Program-made: the position numbers and the translations under genes
Notes under the pieces: model-generated
Told to the model about the DNA's origin: nothing
Database searches by the model: none
Seen by the model: the letters and a program-made list of their open reading frames with translations, nothing else
Source of the DNA: Shewanella putrefaciens
GTDB lineage: Bacteria > Pseudomonadota > Gammaproteobacteria > Enterobacterales > Shewanellaceae
Assembly (NCBI RefSeq): GCF_016406305.1
Contig: NZ_CP066369.1
Location: forward strand, 3,304,501 to 3,368,500
DNA: 64,000 bases
Reading direction: 5' to 3'
Shown: piece by piece, positions 8,455 through 15,120 of the stretch
Position numbering within the stretch: the first letter of the stretch is position 1
Layout of the letters: every line of letters begins with the position of its first letter

Positions 8455-9813
8455 TTGGCTACTGAACATAAAAACCGCAACATAAAGACGATACTCACCT
8501 TTATCGTCCCTTCGCTGATAGGTCTGCTGCTGTTTATGACCCCGATCAGCTATAACGATGCGATCACTATTCCCATCGCAATCATCTCTAAGGCGCTGCA
8601 AAGTGCGTTGAGTGGAGTTCTCACCTTAATCGTCACGGCGATTGTGGTGGCTATGGCACTCGCCTCACTGCTCACCAAAATGCTCAAGCCTAAGTTTGTT
8701 CTCAATAACCACTTTCTCAATGGCTTACTCAATATCAGCCCCATGTGGTTAACGACTCGGGTTGTCGGCGCAGTCTTTATTGTGCTGACCTATTTTGCCG
8801 TTGGCCCCGAAGCGATTCACTCCTCCAGTACGGGCGCCTTAGTCTTAAACGACTTACTGCCTGTGTTGTTCTCGGTGTTTATTTTCGCGGGCATGTTATT
8901 GCCACTGCTGCTGAACTTCGGCCTACTCGAACTCTTTGGCACACTTTTAACTAAGATCATGCGCCCAGTGTTCAACTTACCGGGTCGCAGTGCTATCGAC
9001 TGTATGGCCTCTTGGTTGGGCGATGGTAGCGTCGGTATTTTACTGACCAGCAAACAATACGAAGCGCGTTTTTATACCCAAAGAGAAGCGGCTGTTATCG
9101 GCACGACGTTCTCTGCGGTATCCATCACTTTTAGCTTAGTGGTGATCTCGCAGGTGAAGTTAGAGCATATGTTTGTGCCCTTCTATTTGACAGTATGCCT
9201 TGCGGGCTTTGCCGCCGCGGTGATTGTGCCTAAGTTGCCACCCTTATCATGGAAGAAAGACAACTATATCGACGATACGCCACGTTTACCCGATGATGAA
9301 ATCATTCCCGCGGGACACGGCGCTTTCTCCTGGGGTTTTGATAAGGCCCTAGAAAAAGCCGCCAGCGCCGGAGGCATAAAAGCCGTATTGAATGAAGGCG
9401 TTAAAAACGTGATCGATATGGTATTTGGCATTATCCCAGTGGTGATGGCAATTGGTACCACGGCACTGATCATTGCCGAACATACGCCTATCTTTAATTA
9501 TCTGGGGATGCCGTTTATCCCGTTACTCGAATTGCTGCATATCCCCGAAGCCACCGAAGCTTCTAAAACTATCGTGGTGGGGTTTGCCGATATGTTTATT
9601 CCGTCGATTTTAGCTAGCTCAATTGAGTCAGATATGACCCGTTTTGTGATTGCGGCATTGTCTGTGACTCAGCTAATTTATATGAGTGAAGTAGGTGCAC
9701 TGCTGATTGGCAGTAAAATTCCGGTGAACTTTGTTGAGCTCTTTGTGGTGTTTATCCTGCGTACCTTAGTGACTTTGCCAGTGATTGCGGGTGTTGCTCA
9801 CTTGCTATTCTAA
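8455..9813 (+). CDS. YjiH-family (nucleoside-recognition/Gate domain) membrane protein
   Basis: A polytopic protein of about 452 residues with around ten hydrophobic helices and the conserved GRSAIDCMASWLGDGSVGILLT segment of the YjiH family, related to spore-maturation/nucleoside-recognition Gate proteins. The start is uncertain. A TTG at 8455 is preceded by AAGGTG at a good distance and gives the sensible N terminus ATEHKNRNIKTILTF. The upstream ATG at 8401 has no ribosome binding site and encodes an unconvincing Cys/Arg-rich leader. The transported substrate is unknown in this family. The gene stands alone and is followed by a strong terminator. Confidence 0.8.
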   Translation: MATEHKNRNIKTILTFIVPSLIGLLLFMTPISYNDAITIPIAIISKALQSALSGVLTLIVTAIVVAMALASLLTKMLKPKFVLNNHFLNGLLNISPMWLTTRVVGAVFIVLTYFAVGPEAIHSSSTGALVLNDLLPVLFSVFIFAGMLLPLLLNFGLLELFGTLLTKIMRPVFNLPGRSAIDCMASWLGDGSVGILLTSKQYEARFYTQREAAVIGTTFSAVSITFSLVVISQVKLEHMFVPFYLTVCLAGFAAAVIVPKLPPLSWKKDNYIDDTPRLPDDEIIPAGHGAFSWGFDKALEKAASAGGIKAVLNEGVKNVIDMVFGIIPVVMAIGTTALIIAEHTPIFNYLGMPFIPLLELLHIPEATEASKTIVVGFADMFIPSILASSIESDMTRFVIAALSVTQLIYMSEVGALLIGSKIPVNFVELFVVFILRTLVTLPVIAGVAHLLF

Positions 9814-9837
9814 ACGCAAAAACCTTTGAAATATAAA

Positions 9838-9869
9838 GGGGAGTCAGGTTAACTGGCTCCCCTTTTTTG
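9838..9869 (+). terminator. Intrinsic terminator after the YjiH-like gene
   Basis: The stem GGGGAGTCAG / CTGGCTCCCC (one G-T pair) around a short loop is followed by TTTTTT. It begins 25 bp after the stop codon. Confidence 0.88.
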
Positions 9870-10030
9870 TACTAACTCATACACGCGCTCATACACGAAC
9901 AGGTAGTTTTGATTATTTAGTGTGGCTTAAGCGTACAAACTCCACTCGTAACCACACAACTCACGTTTAGGGACATATATGTGCTGTAGACTAGTTTTTG
10001 GGGACCTGTAATTTTAGTTGTTAGCAGTTT

Positions 10031-10305
10031 AACGTTTGCTGATATCCACTCACACAGGCTTGCCATGATGCTCACTCACCGACACGCAGCAAGTCCATCC
10101 TTGGATGCTCGACCGCCCCGTCCATGGGGCGGACGGTCGTCTCGCTAATCACCATGGCTCACCTGTTTAGCATCGGTGTAGCCTGTTTGTTTTAAAGCAG
10201 AGATCTGACTCGTTTTGGGACAGAAGCGCGCTAGATTTAATGCGCTAAAGGTGAGTAATAGCATTAGCAAAGTTATGGCAACCAGATTAGTTTACACTGA
10301 TCCCG
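10031..10305 (+). repeat. Repeat unit A: uninterrupted copy of an unassigned 275-bp tandem repeat
   Basis: This unit is repeated immediately downstream (10306 onward), where an insertion sequence splits it. The best-conserved core is 10036-10164, including GCTGATATCCACT, CCGACACGCAGCAAGTCC and the GC-rich palindromic segment at 10110-10139. That segment can form a 7-bp hairpin CCGCCCC / GGGGCGG. Imperfect terminal inverted repeats (CAGGCTTGCCATGATGCT at 10055 against the complement ending at 10185) give it a MITE-like look. Homology with the second copy continues, weaker, past 10185 (TTTTGGGACAGAAGC, then CATTAGCAAAGTTATGGCA). No protein is encoded that I would trust. Confidence 0.75.
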
Positions 10306-10371
10306 CACGTTGGCTGATATCCACTAACGCAGGCTTGCCATGGTGCTCGCTCACCGACACGCAGCAAGTCC
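10306..10371 (+). repeat. Repeat unit B, left part (interrupted by IS)
   Basis: The left 66 bp of the second repeat copy matches unit A from ACGTTNGCTGATATCCACT through CAGCAAGTCC. The match stops abruptly at 10371, where the insertion sequence begins. It resumes at 11712. Confidence 0.8.
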
Positions 10372-10397
10372 CTATATGGACACCTCGAATAGATCAA

Positions 10398-10615
10398 CCA
10401 CTTTTTGAGTAACAGAAAGTAATACTGCGTACGTATATCCGACCTGTTCGTGAGAATCTTTGCTCTCTGGCCTTAATGAGAACCGCGCCTTTGCTGCTTA
10501 TCGTCCCTTCGGAGTTATAACTCCTTATACTCTCTCAGCATTTGCAAAGGCCGGTATTACCTGTTACTTCATTAATTGCGTTCGGTTTTTTAGGGTATGT
10601 TATTGCTTCATTTAG
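10398..10615 (-). ncRNA. Candidate guide (bridge/seek) RNA region of the IS1111-group element
   Basis: IS110-family elements encode a structured RNA that pairs with donor and target DNA; in the IS1111 group it lies 3' of the transposase gene. Here that 3' noncoding end holds a long hairpin at 10483-10554. The arms are CCG + GCCTTTGC + TGCT and AGCA + GCAAAGGC + CGG, with a one-base bulge on one side and a 3-base bulge on the other. The apical part contains the perfect palindrome GGAGTTATAACTCC at 10511-10524. The guide loops could not be assigned by eye, and the transcript ends are unknown. The call rests on family knowledge, position and a strong visible fold. Confidence 0.55.
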
Positions 10616-11629
10616 TTAACAGGGTCTGTACTCTGTTTTATAGTAGAGCATCGCCCAAATTATCCTCGCCAGTTTATTTGCAACTGCCACGGCTGCTTTT
10701 TGCTTGCCTCTTCGTTCAATGATATTTCTCGCCCATACAGACAGCCTATCATCGTTGTTTGTTGCGTAGCGTATGACAGACCATGCACCTTGAATTAACT
10801 GACGCCTTAGATAGCTGTTACCACGCTTGGTTATGCCACCTAATTTCTGTTTTCCACCACTTGAAAACTCTTTTGGAACGAGCCCTAAATTGGCAGAAAA
10901 ATGTCGACCATTTTGATAACTGGAGCCATCTCCAGCAAAGGATACCGCTGCTGTGGCAATAATCTCAGCGACACCTCGTATTGCGGTTAACCGTTTGGTA
11001 TCTGGATGATTCATTGCTTGTATCCGAATATCTTTTTCTAATGACTTAATCGAAGCATTTACGGCATAAAGCTCATCGAGCAATTCCCTGATGTACCGAC
11101 GAGCGATAGTGGTAAGCGAGTTACTTGCATCTTCGAGTAACTCAGGAAGTGCTAGGTTAAGTGGATCACGACCTTTAGGGATAACGATGCCATATTCACT
11201 TAATAAACCACGGATCTGATTAGTTAATGCCGTTCTGACCCTAATACGGCGCTCTCGGATCCGATGGCTTATGATCACATCGACCTGCTCTAAAGATCTT
11301 GGTTTAACAAAGATGATGTTAGGACGTTGAGCCGCTTCACATATAGCAAAAGCATCATTGCGGTCATTTTTATTCCCTTTCACGAATGGTTTCACATGTT
11401 GTGGTGGAATTAATCTGACCTCAAAACCCTGAGAGATAAGTTCTCTGCCCCAATAATTTGAGCCACTGCAGGCTTCCATAGCAATGACAGCATCGGGATA
11501 TTGAACAAGCGTTTTTAATAGTTGGGTGCGTTTAATTGTGCGATTAAATACGGCTTTCCCTGCTTGATTAACACCACAAACCTGGAGAACATTTTTTGCC
11601 AAATCGATACCAATTAGAGTAATTTTCAT
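10616..11629 (-). CDS. IS110-family (IS1111-group) DEDD transposase
   Basis: A 337-residue recombinase with both family domains. The N-terminal DEDD RuvC-like domain shows GIDLAKN (Asp), AMEACSGSNYW (Glu) and KGNKNDRNDAFAICEA (two Asp). The C-terminal Tnp_20 domain shows the helix-hairpin segment LTAIRGVAEIIATAAV, then GLVPKEFSSGGKQKLGGITKRG, which contains the conserved Ser region. The start is taken as the ATG at 11629, because AAAGGTG lies 6 nt upstream; an in-frame GTG at 11638 would put that site inside the gene. All catalytic motifs look intact. The ribosome binding site is part of an inverted repeat and can be hidden in a read-through transcript. Confidence 0.95.
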   Translation of the reverse strand: MKITLIGIDLAKNVLQVCGVNQAGKAVFNRTIKRTQLLKTLVQYPDAVIAMEACSGSNYWGRELISQGFEVRLIPPQHVKPFVKGNKNDRNDAFAICEAAQRPNIIFVKPRSLEQVDVIISHRIRERRIRVRTALTNQIRGLLSEYGIVIPKGRDPLNLALPELLEDASNSLTTIARRYIRELLDELYAVNASIKSLEKDIRIQAMNHPDTKRLTAIRGVAEIIATAAVSFAGDGSSYQNGRHFSANLGLVPKEFSSGGKQKLGGITKRGNSYLRRQLIQGAWSVIRYATNNDDRLSVWARNIIERRGKQKAAVAVANKLARIIWAMLYYKTEYRPC

Positions 11630-11705
11630 AGTGGACACCTTTGTTGATATTGAGCTTGCAGATTCAATATGGCGTTAATGACGCCTACTTTACAAGAGGT
11701 GTCCA
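11627..11705 (-). promoter_or_regulatory. Structured 5' leader hiding the transposase ribosome binding site
   Basis: On the minus-strand RNA, TGGACACCT from the right-end inverted repeat (11697-11705) can pair over 9 bp with AGGTGTCCA (11632-11640), which contains the AGGTG ribosome binding site. Between them two smaller hairpins fit: GGCGT/ACGCC (11671-11685) and ATATTGA/TCAATAT (11647-11670), giving a three-way junction. A transcript entering from flanking DNA would contain both arms and be poorly translated. A transcript starting inside would lack the outer arm. The structure is read directly; the regulatory role is inferred from analogous IS elements. Confidence 0.55.
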
Positions 11706-11711
11706 TCTCAT

Positions 11712-11880
11712 CATCCCTGGATGCTCGACCGCCCCGTCCATGGGGCGGACGGTCGTCTCGCAAATCCCCATGGCTCACCTTTCGTGCATTCACGTAACCT
11801 GTAGATTTAAAAGACATATGCAACATACCTTTGGACAAAAGCTTGTTAGGGTCAAAGTTCTGGAATAATGATTGCCATTA
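11712..11880 (+). repeat. Repeat unit B, right part (after the IS)
   Basis: This continues repeat unit A from CATCC(C)TGGATGCTCG through the GC-rich palindromic segment (11726-11755) and CCATGGCTCACCT. Identity is near-perfect up to about 11779. It is then weaker but recognisable, with TTTGGACAAAAGC and CATTAGGGAAGGTATGGCA corresponding to parts of unit A near 10215 and 10260. Confidence 0.75.
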
Positions 11881-11996
11881 GGGAAGGTATGGCACTGGAT
11901 ATGCGGTAATGTCGCGTTAAGGTATGAGCGGCGCTTGCCTAAACTTCAGCCAAGCGAAAATGGCAAGCGTTGTGAATTACTCTTAAAGGGTATGTA
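11881..11996. other. Short intergenic stretch after the split repeat
   Basis: About 115 bp with a local inverted-repeat flavour (GCGCTTGCC ... GGCAAGCG at 11931-11960) just before the 3' end of the orphan gene. It could act as a weak terminator for the minus-strand gene but lacks a T-run. Confidence 0.35.
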
Positions 11997-12932
11997 TTAC
12001 TTCTCAAAAGTTATATTCGAATAGTTAATTGCACAGAAATGCTTTGCTTTCAAGTGGTCGAAAACTTCAAACCAGTCCAGACATAAGCCTACTCTTTTTT
12101 TATTTTTTAATATTAATTCAACGCTATAATTTTCGAAACCTGCAATAGTTGCATAGCTTTGCCACATTGTTGTTATCGAGGTTCGAGCGTCATTAATCAT
12201 CGCCGCTGTTAGTTTACGATTTAACATATGCTTTTGAGAAATAGCATACACAAAGCCATCTATTATATCGGTAAGATCAAGCTTAATGTCTTGGGTTAGC
12301 ATCTCTTTAGGTACACCAGCCTTTTCCAAATCTTCGTAATAATAATAGATACTAAAATGAGCCGTCGGATTCGAATTACCTTTATCGTGGCGTACACCTG
12401 TAGTGAAACTTCTGACTGGTAATGTACTGTGCTGGCTATGGCCACGTAGATTACAGCCGACTACATAATTCAAGTTCGTAGTATAAATTTCACTGCGCTG
12501 AGCTATTACTGCTTCCCTTGAGCTTTCTTCGTTTGTTAATTCGAAAGAAAAGCAACGCTTCTTATTTTGATTGTAGTGCCAGTCAAGATATAGTTTGCTC
12601 AAATTAAATAAATTAAAAGCCAGCCTATTCAATGAACTACGAATTTCATGATTTAGAATATAGTCTACATCTAGAGATGAAAAAGACCTCAAATTCCAAT
12701 AACTCACTTTGTTCTTGTAGTCCCAGTAAGCTTCAATTATTTGGTCATAAATAATTTCTAAATCTAGTGCTTTACTCAAAATATTTTTGAGCTCTAAACT
12801 CTTTGTAATTTCAGTATAAGAAACCTTAAAAGCTCGATATTCAGTTTTATCTTTACTGTATAGGCCTAAGTTGTCCATAAATCTCCGAGCAAAAAATCTG
12901 GCCATCCATTTTAGATCAACAACATAATGCAC
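11997..12932 (-). CDS. AT-rich orphan protein of unknown function
   Basis: I do not recognise this 311-residue protein. It is noticeably more AT-rich than its neighbours and rich in Tyr, Asn, Ser and Lys, as expected for recently acquired DNA. The first half looks mostly alpha-helical (for example LELKNILSKALDLEIIYDQII). The middle contains NYVVGCNLRGHSQHS and RSFTTGVRHDKGNSN, followed by HFSIYYYYEDLEKAG and a helical C-terminal half. There is no signal peptide or transmembrane helix and no nuclease or ATPase motif that I can defend. The start is uncertain: GTG at 12932 has no clear ribosome binding site, and an ATG at 12905 is an alternative. It lies alone between an IS-bearing repeat and another repeat family, a typical cargo or defence-gene setting, but function is not assigned. 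Confidence 0.6.
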   Translation of the reverse strand: MHYVVDLKWMARFFARRFMDNLGLYSKDKTEYRAFKVSYTEITKSLELKNILSKALDLEIIYDQIIEAYWDYKNKVSYWNLRSFSSLDVDYILNHEIRSSLNRLAFNLFNLSKLYLDWHYNQNKKRCFSFELTNEESSREAVIAQRSEIYTTNLNYVVGCNLRGHSQHSTLPVRSFTTGVRHDKGNSNPTAHFSIYYYYEDLEKAGVPKEMLTQDIKLDLTDIIDGFVYAISQKHMLNRKLTAAMINDARTSITTMWQSYATIAGFENYSVELILKNKKRVGLCLDWFEVFDHLKAKHFCAINYSNITFEK

Positions 12933-13100
12933 TTTCGGTTTGTCTACAACTTGTACGAGCTAAAATTGCTTAAATGAGAGTCATCAAAAGTTGAAGGGTT
13001 AAAGCTGATGTATAAAAATGAGCTAACTCATTAAAAATGGTGTATTTAAGACCTGCTAACCCACCCAATAAAACTAATGAGCAATGAGCACAAGAGGCTT
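12933..13100. other. Intergenic, nothing recognised
   Basis: AT-rich stretch upstream of the orphan gene, presumably holding its promoter. No repeat copy or hairpin stands out. Confidence 0.4.
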
Positions 13101-13291
13101 TCAACTCCGTTGGGGCGTCTTGGAGCATCCAAGGGCGAAGGTCCACGGCCGCTTTGAGCGCGAGATAGGGATATCGAGCTGGCTATTTAACATGGACGTT
13201 TTTGATAGGACGAGCAGTTCTCCTTGGTCGGGTGTGGGGTGAAGCACCACGACTTTGATTTTGATTAAAGCATTCAAACTACGAAACACAC

Positions 13292-13378
13292 TTTGGGGCA
13301 ATATCTTTTTAGCTAAACGAGCAGCGAGGGGGTTAGTTAAGATTGGCATTGTTGCACCAGTGACCGTTGGCGGCATGG
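13292..13378 (+). repeat. Diverged repeat R, copy 1
   Basis: An 87-bp segment that recurs at 13604-13689 with roughly 80% identity. Shared landmarks are TTGGGGCAATA, CTTTTTAGCTAAACGA, TTAAGATTGGCATTGTTGCA and GTGACCGTTGGCGGCATGG. Opposite-strand frames through both copies read alike, but they look like by-products of the repeat and not genes. Confidence 0.75.
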
Positions 13379-13493
13379 TTGCTCATTCACATCTGACCCA
13401 TAGGGATATGGGGAATGTCACTATGATGTCTGGAACATTATTGACTATGTGATCGCAACATTCGATTCTTGTAATCAAGAGCAATATACAGCA

Positions 13494-13571
13494 GATGTCG
13501 CCGTCGAGCCTATATGGACACTTCTTGTGAAATAAATAGGCGGCGTGTCACTGGGGAAGCAATGACAATTA
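13494..13571 (+). repeat. Diverged repeat S, copy 1
   Basis: Begins GATGTCGCCGTCGAGCC and ends GGCGTGTCACTGGGG then AATGACAATT. It matches the segment at 13689-13751 at both ends but carries a longer, different middle, which includes TATATGGACAC. Confidence 0.65.
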
Positions 13572-13603
13572 ATGCGTAATACGCATAACTCAACAGTCTT
13601 GCA

Positions 13604-13689
13604 TTGGGGCAATAGCTTTTTAGCTAAACGAACAGCAGAAGTGTTAATTAAGATTGGCATTGTTGCAACTGTGACCGTTGGCGGCATGG
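13604..13689 (+). repeat. Diverged repeat R, copy 2
   Basis: The partner of the copy at 13292, one base shorter. It runs directly into repeat S copy 2, so R followed by S appears to be the complete unit. Confidence 0.75.
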
Positions 13690-13751
13690 ATGCCGCCGTC
13701 GAGCCCTCAGGGACGAGTTTATGGCGTGTCACAGGGGCAACAATGACAATT
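13689..13751 (+). repeat. Diverged repeat S, copy 2
   Basis: Begins GATGCCGCCGTCGAGCC and ends GGCGTGTCACAGGGG then AATGACAATT. It continues repeat R copy 2 without a gap and ends about 160 bp before the phosphoesterase gene. Confidence 0.65.
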
Positions 13752-13910
13752 CATCCTGCACACCTGACGACAAACTTATCTAGCTTTCGGGCTGAAGTAA
13801 GCTAAGTCCCCCACCTTGTTGTCATCTGCATGTCACTTAAGCTTCATCATTCAGTCAAAGCACGTGGCTACTCTCTAAGGCAGTCAACAGCCGCATAGGG
13901 TGAATATCAG

Positions 13911-14993
13911 ATGACTGGAGCCAACTACAGAGGGCTTGAGCGCACGCTTATCGACGCACTCAACCATCCCCGCAACTCTCCTTACAACTCTTCAGACAAT
14001 GCTCCATCCAGTGTTAACGCTACTTCCTTCTCAACGCCAACCATTTCCAGCTTAATCAATGTGGCTAATAGCCAAACCACCACAGTTAACGCCCTCTGGT
14101 TGTCAGATATCCATTTAGGTTGCAAGGATTGCAAGGCCGATTATCTGCTCAGTCTGCTTGACACTGTGCGCTGCCAGTATCTGTATTTAGTTGGTGATAT
14201 CATCGATTTATGGGCATTGAAACGTAAGCTGCACTGGCCCGATAGCCACAATAAGGTGCTGCAAAAGATTATAGAACTAGCACAAAACGGCACCCAAGTG
14301 ATTTATCTGCCGGGTAACCACGACGAACTGTTAAAACCCTATGCCGAGCTTAGTCTGTGGAACATCAAAATTGCCCGCCAACATATTCATCAAGGTGTTG
14401 GCGGCCATAAACTCTTGATGCTCCATGGGGATCAGTTTGATGCCGATGTCTGTGTCGGCCGCTTCTACGCCCTTTTGGGCGATCATTTATATGATTTACT
14501 GCTGTTCCTCAATCGTAATCTCCATAGCCTGCGGGAGCGCTTAGGTTATCCCTATTGGTCACTGGCAAGTTTCGTCAAATCTAAAGTGGGCAAGGCTCAA
14601 GCCGCTATCGGGCATTATCGCCAAGCGGTGCTCAACTATGCCCAGCATTTCGATGTTGACGGCGTGATCTGCGGCCATATCCATCAGCCTGAACTCTCAA
14701 CCCACCCCAAAGCAGCACAATACTGCACGCCCCAGAGTAGTCCTGAGCAGCGGCAGATCATCTACGCCAACGACGGTGATTGGGTCGAAAACTGCAGCTT
14801 AATCACAGAAACCTTAAGCGGTGAATTACAACTGTGCCGCTGGAACGAACAGACGCTCAAGCTCGACATTCTCAGCAGCATAGCGTTAGTGCAACAGAAA
14901 CCTGAGACACATGAAAACAAACGACCAGCGGCGGCAGCGCAGCCAATGCCAAACACAAATAGCGGCGAAACTCGCCCAAGGGATGTTGCCTAA
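13911..14993 (+). CDS. LpxH-like calcineurin-type metallophosphoesterase
   Basis: A 360-residue protein with a complete dimetal phosphoesterase site: DIHLG (66-70), GDIID (95-99), GNHDE (135-139), the HGDQFD strand (His172) and GHIH (255-258). The order and the FDADV context resemble UDP-2,3-diacylglucosamine hydrolase-type enzymes and their paralogs acting on lipid-linked or nucleotide substrates. The first 55 residues are low-complexity (Asn/Ser/Thr) and may be untranslated; the ATG at 13911 has a weak AGGGTG upstream. The downstream acyltransferase gene follows closely or overlaps, so the pair probably works on the same membrane lipid. True LpxH is usually about 240 residues, so this longer protein is more likely a paralog. 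Confidence 0.85.
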   Translation: MTGANYRGLERTLIDALNHPRNSPYNSSDNAPSSVNATSFSTPTISSLINVANSQTTTVNALWLSDIHLGCKDCKADYLLSLLDTVRCQYLYLVGDIIDLWALKRKLHWPDSHNKVLQKIIELAQNGTQVIYLPGNHDELLKPYAELSLWNIKIARQHIHQGVGGHKLLMLHGDQFDADVCVGRFYALLGDHLYDLLLFLNRNLHSLRERLGYPYWSLASFVKSKVGKAQAAIGHYRQAVLNYAQHFDVDGVICGHIHQPELSTHPKAAQYCTPQSSPEQRQIIYANDGDWVENCSLITETLSGELQLCRWNEQTLKLDILSSIALVQQKPETHENKRPAAAAQPMPNTNSGETRPRDVA

Positions 14994-15120
14994 CACTATG
15001 AATCAATTAGATAACGCTATGAATAAGATAGATAACGCTATAAAGCACAATGAACAGATGCTAAGCCACCTTAGTGATAACACCCATACCGCGCAGCCAC
15101 CTGCGATTAAGGTGAATTCC

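Larger units (their letters stand above)
10372..11711 (-). mobile_element. IS110-family, IS1111-group insertion sequence (about 1,340 bp)
   Basis: The boundaries are deduced by comparing the split repeat B with the intact repeat A: left homology ends at 10371 and right homology resumes at 11712, with one C ambiguous. The element has subterminal rather than terminal inverted repeats: TGGACACCTC at 10377-10386 and its perfect complement at 11696-11705, lying 5 and 6 bp inside the ends. Subterminal inverted repeats are a hallmark of the IS1111 group. There is no long target duplication (0-1 bp), as expected for IS110-family recombinases. It carries one full-length DEDD transposase on the minus strand and a 244-bp noncoding 3' end. 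The reading frame is intact, so the element could be active. Confidence 0.9.

Noticed and set aside
10215..10412. 65-codon plus-strand ORF across repeat B and the IS left end
   Set aside because: It spans the repeat and the IS junction, so the frame was created by the insertion. No ribosome binding site or domain.
10031..11880. Integron attC-like cassettes
   Set aside because: The repeats lack recognisable R'/R'' core sites (GTTRRRY/RYYYAAC pairs) and there is no integrase gene in the window.
13101..13732. Two similar minus-strand ORFs (MPPTVTGATMPIL and MPPTVTVATMPIL starts)
   Set aside because: Their similarity is explained by the duplicated repeat R DNA. The unrelated C-terminal halves and lack of ribosome binding sites argue against real genes.
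14911..15120. Extended N terminus of the OlsF-like protein
   Set aside because: The 70-residue extension overlaps the phosphoesterase gene, is low-complexity (Asn/Gln/Asp) and lacks a ribosome binding site, unlike the ATG at 15121.
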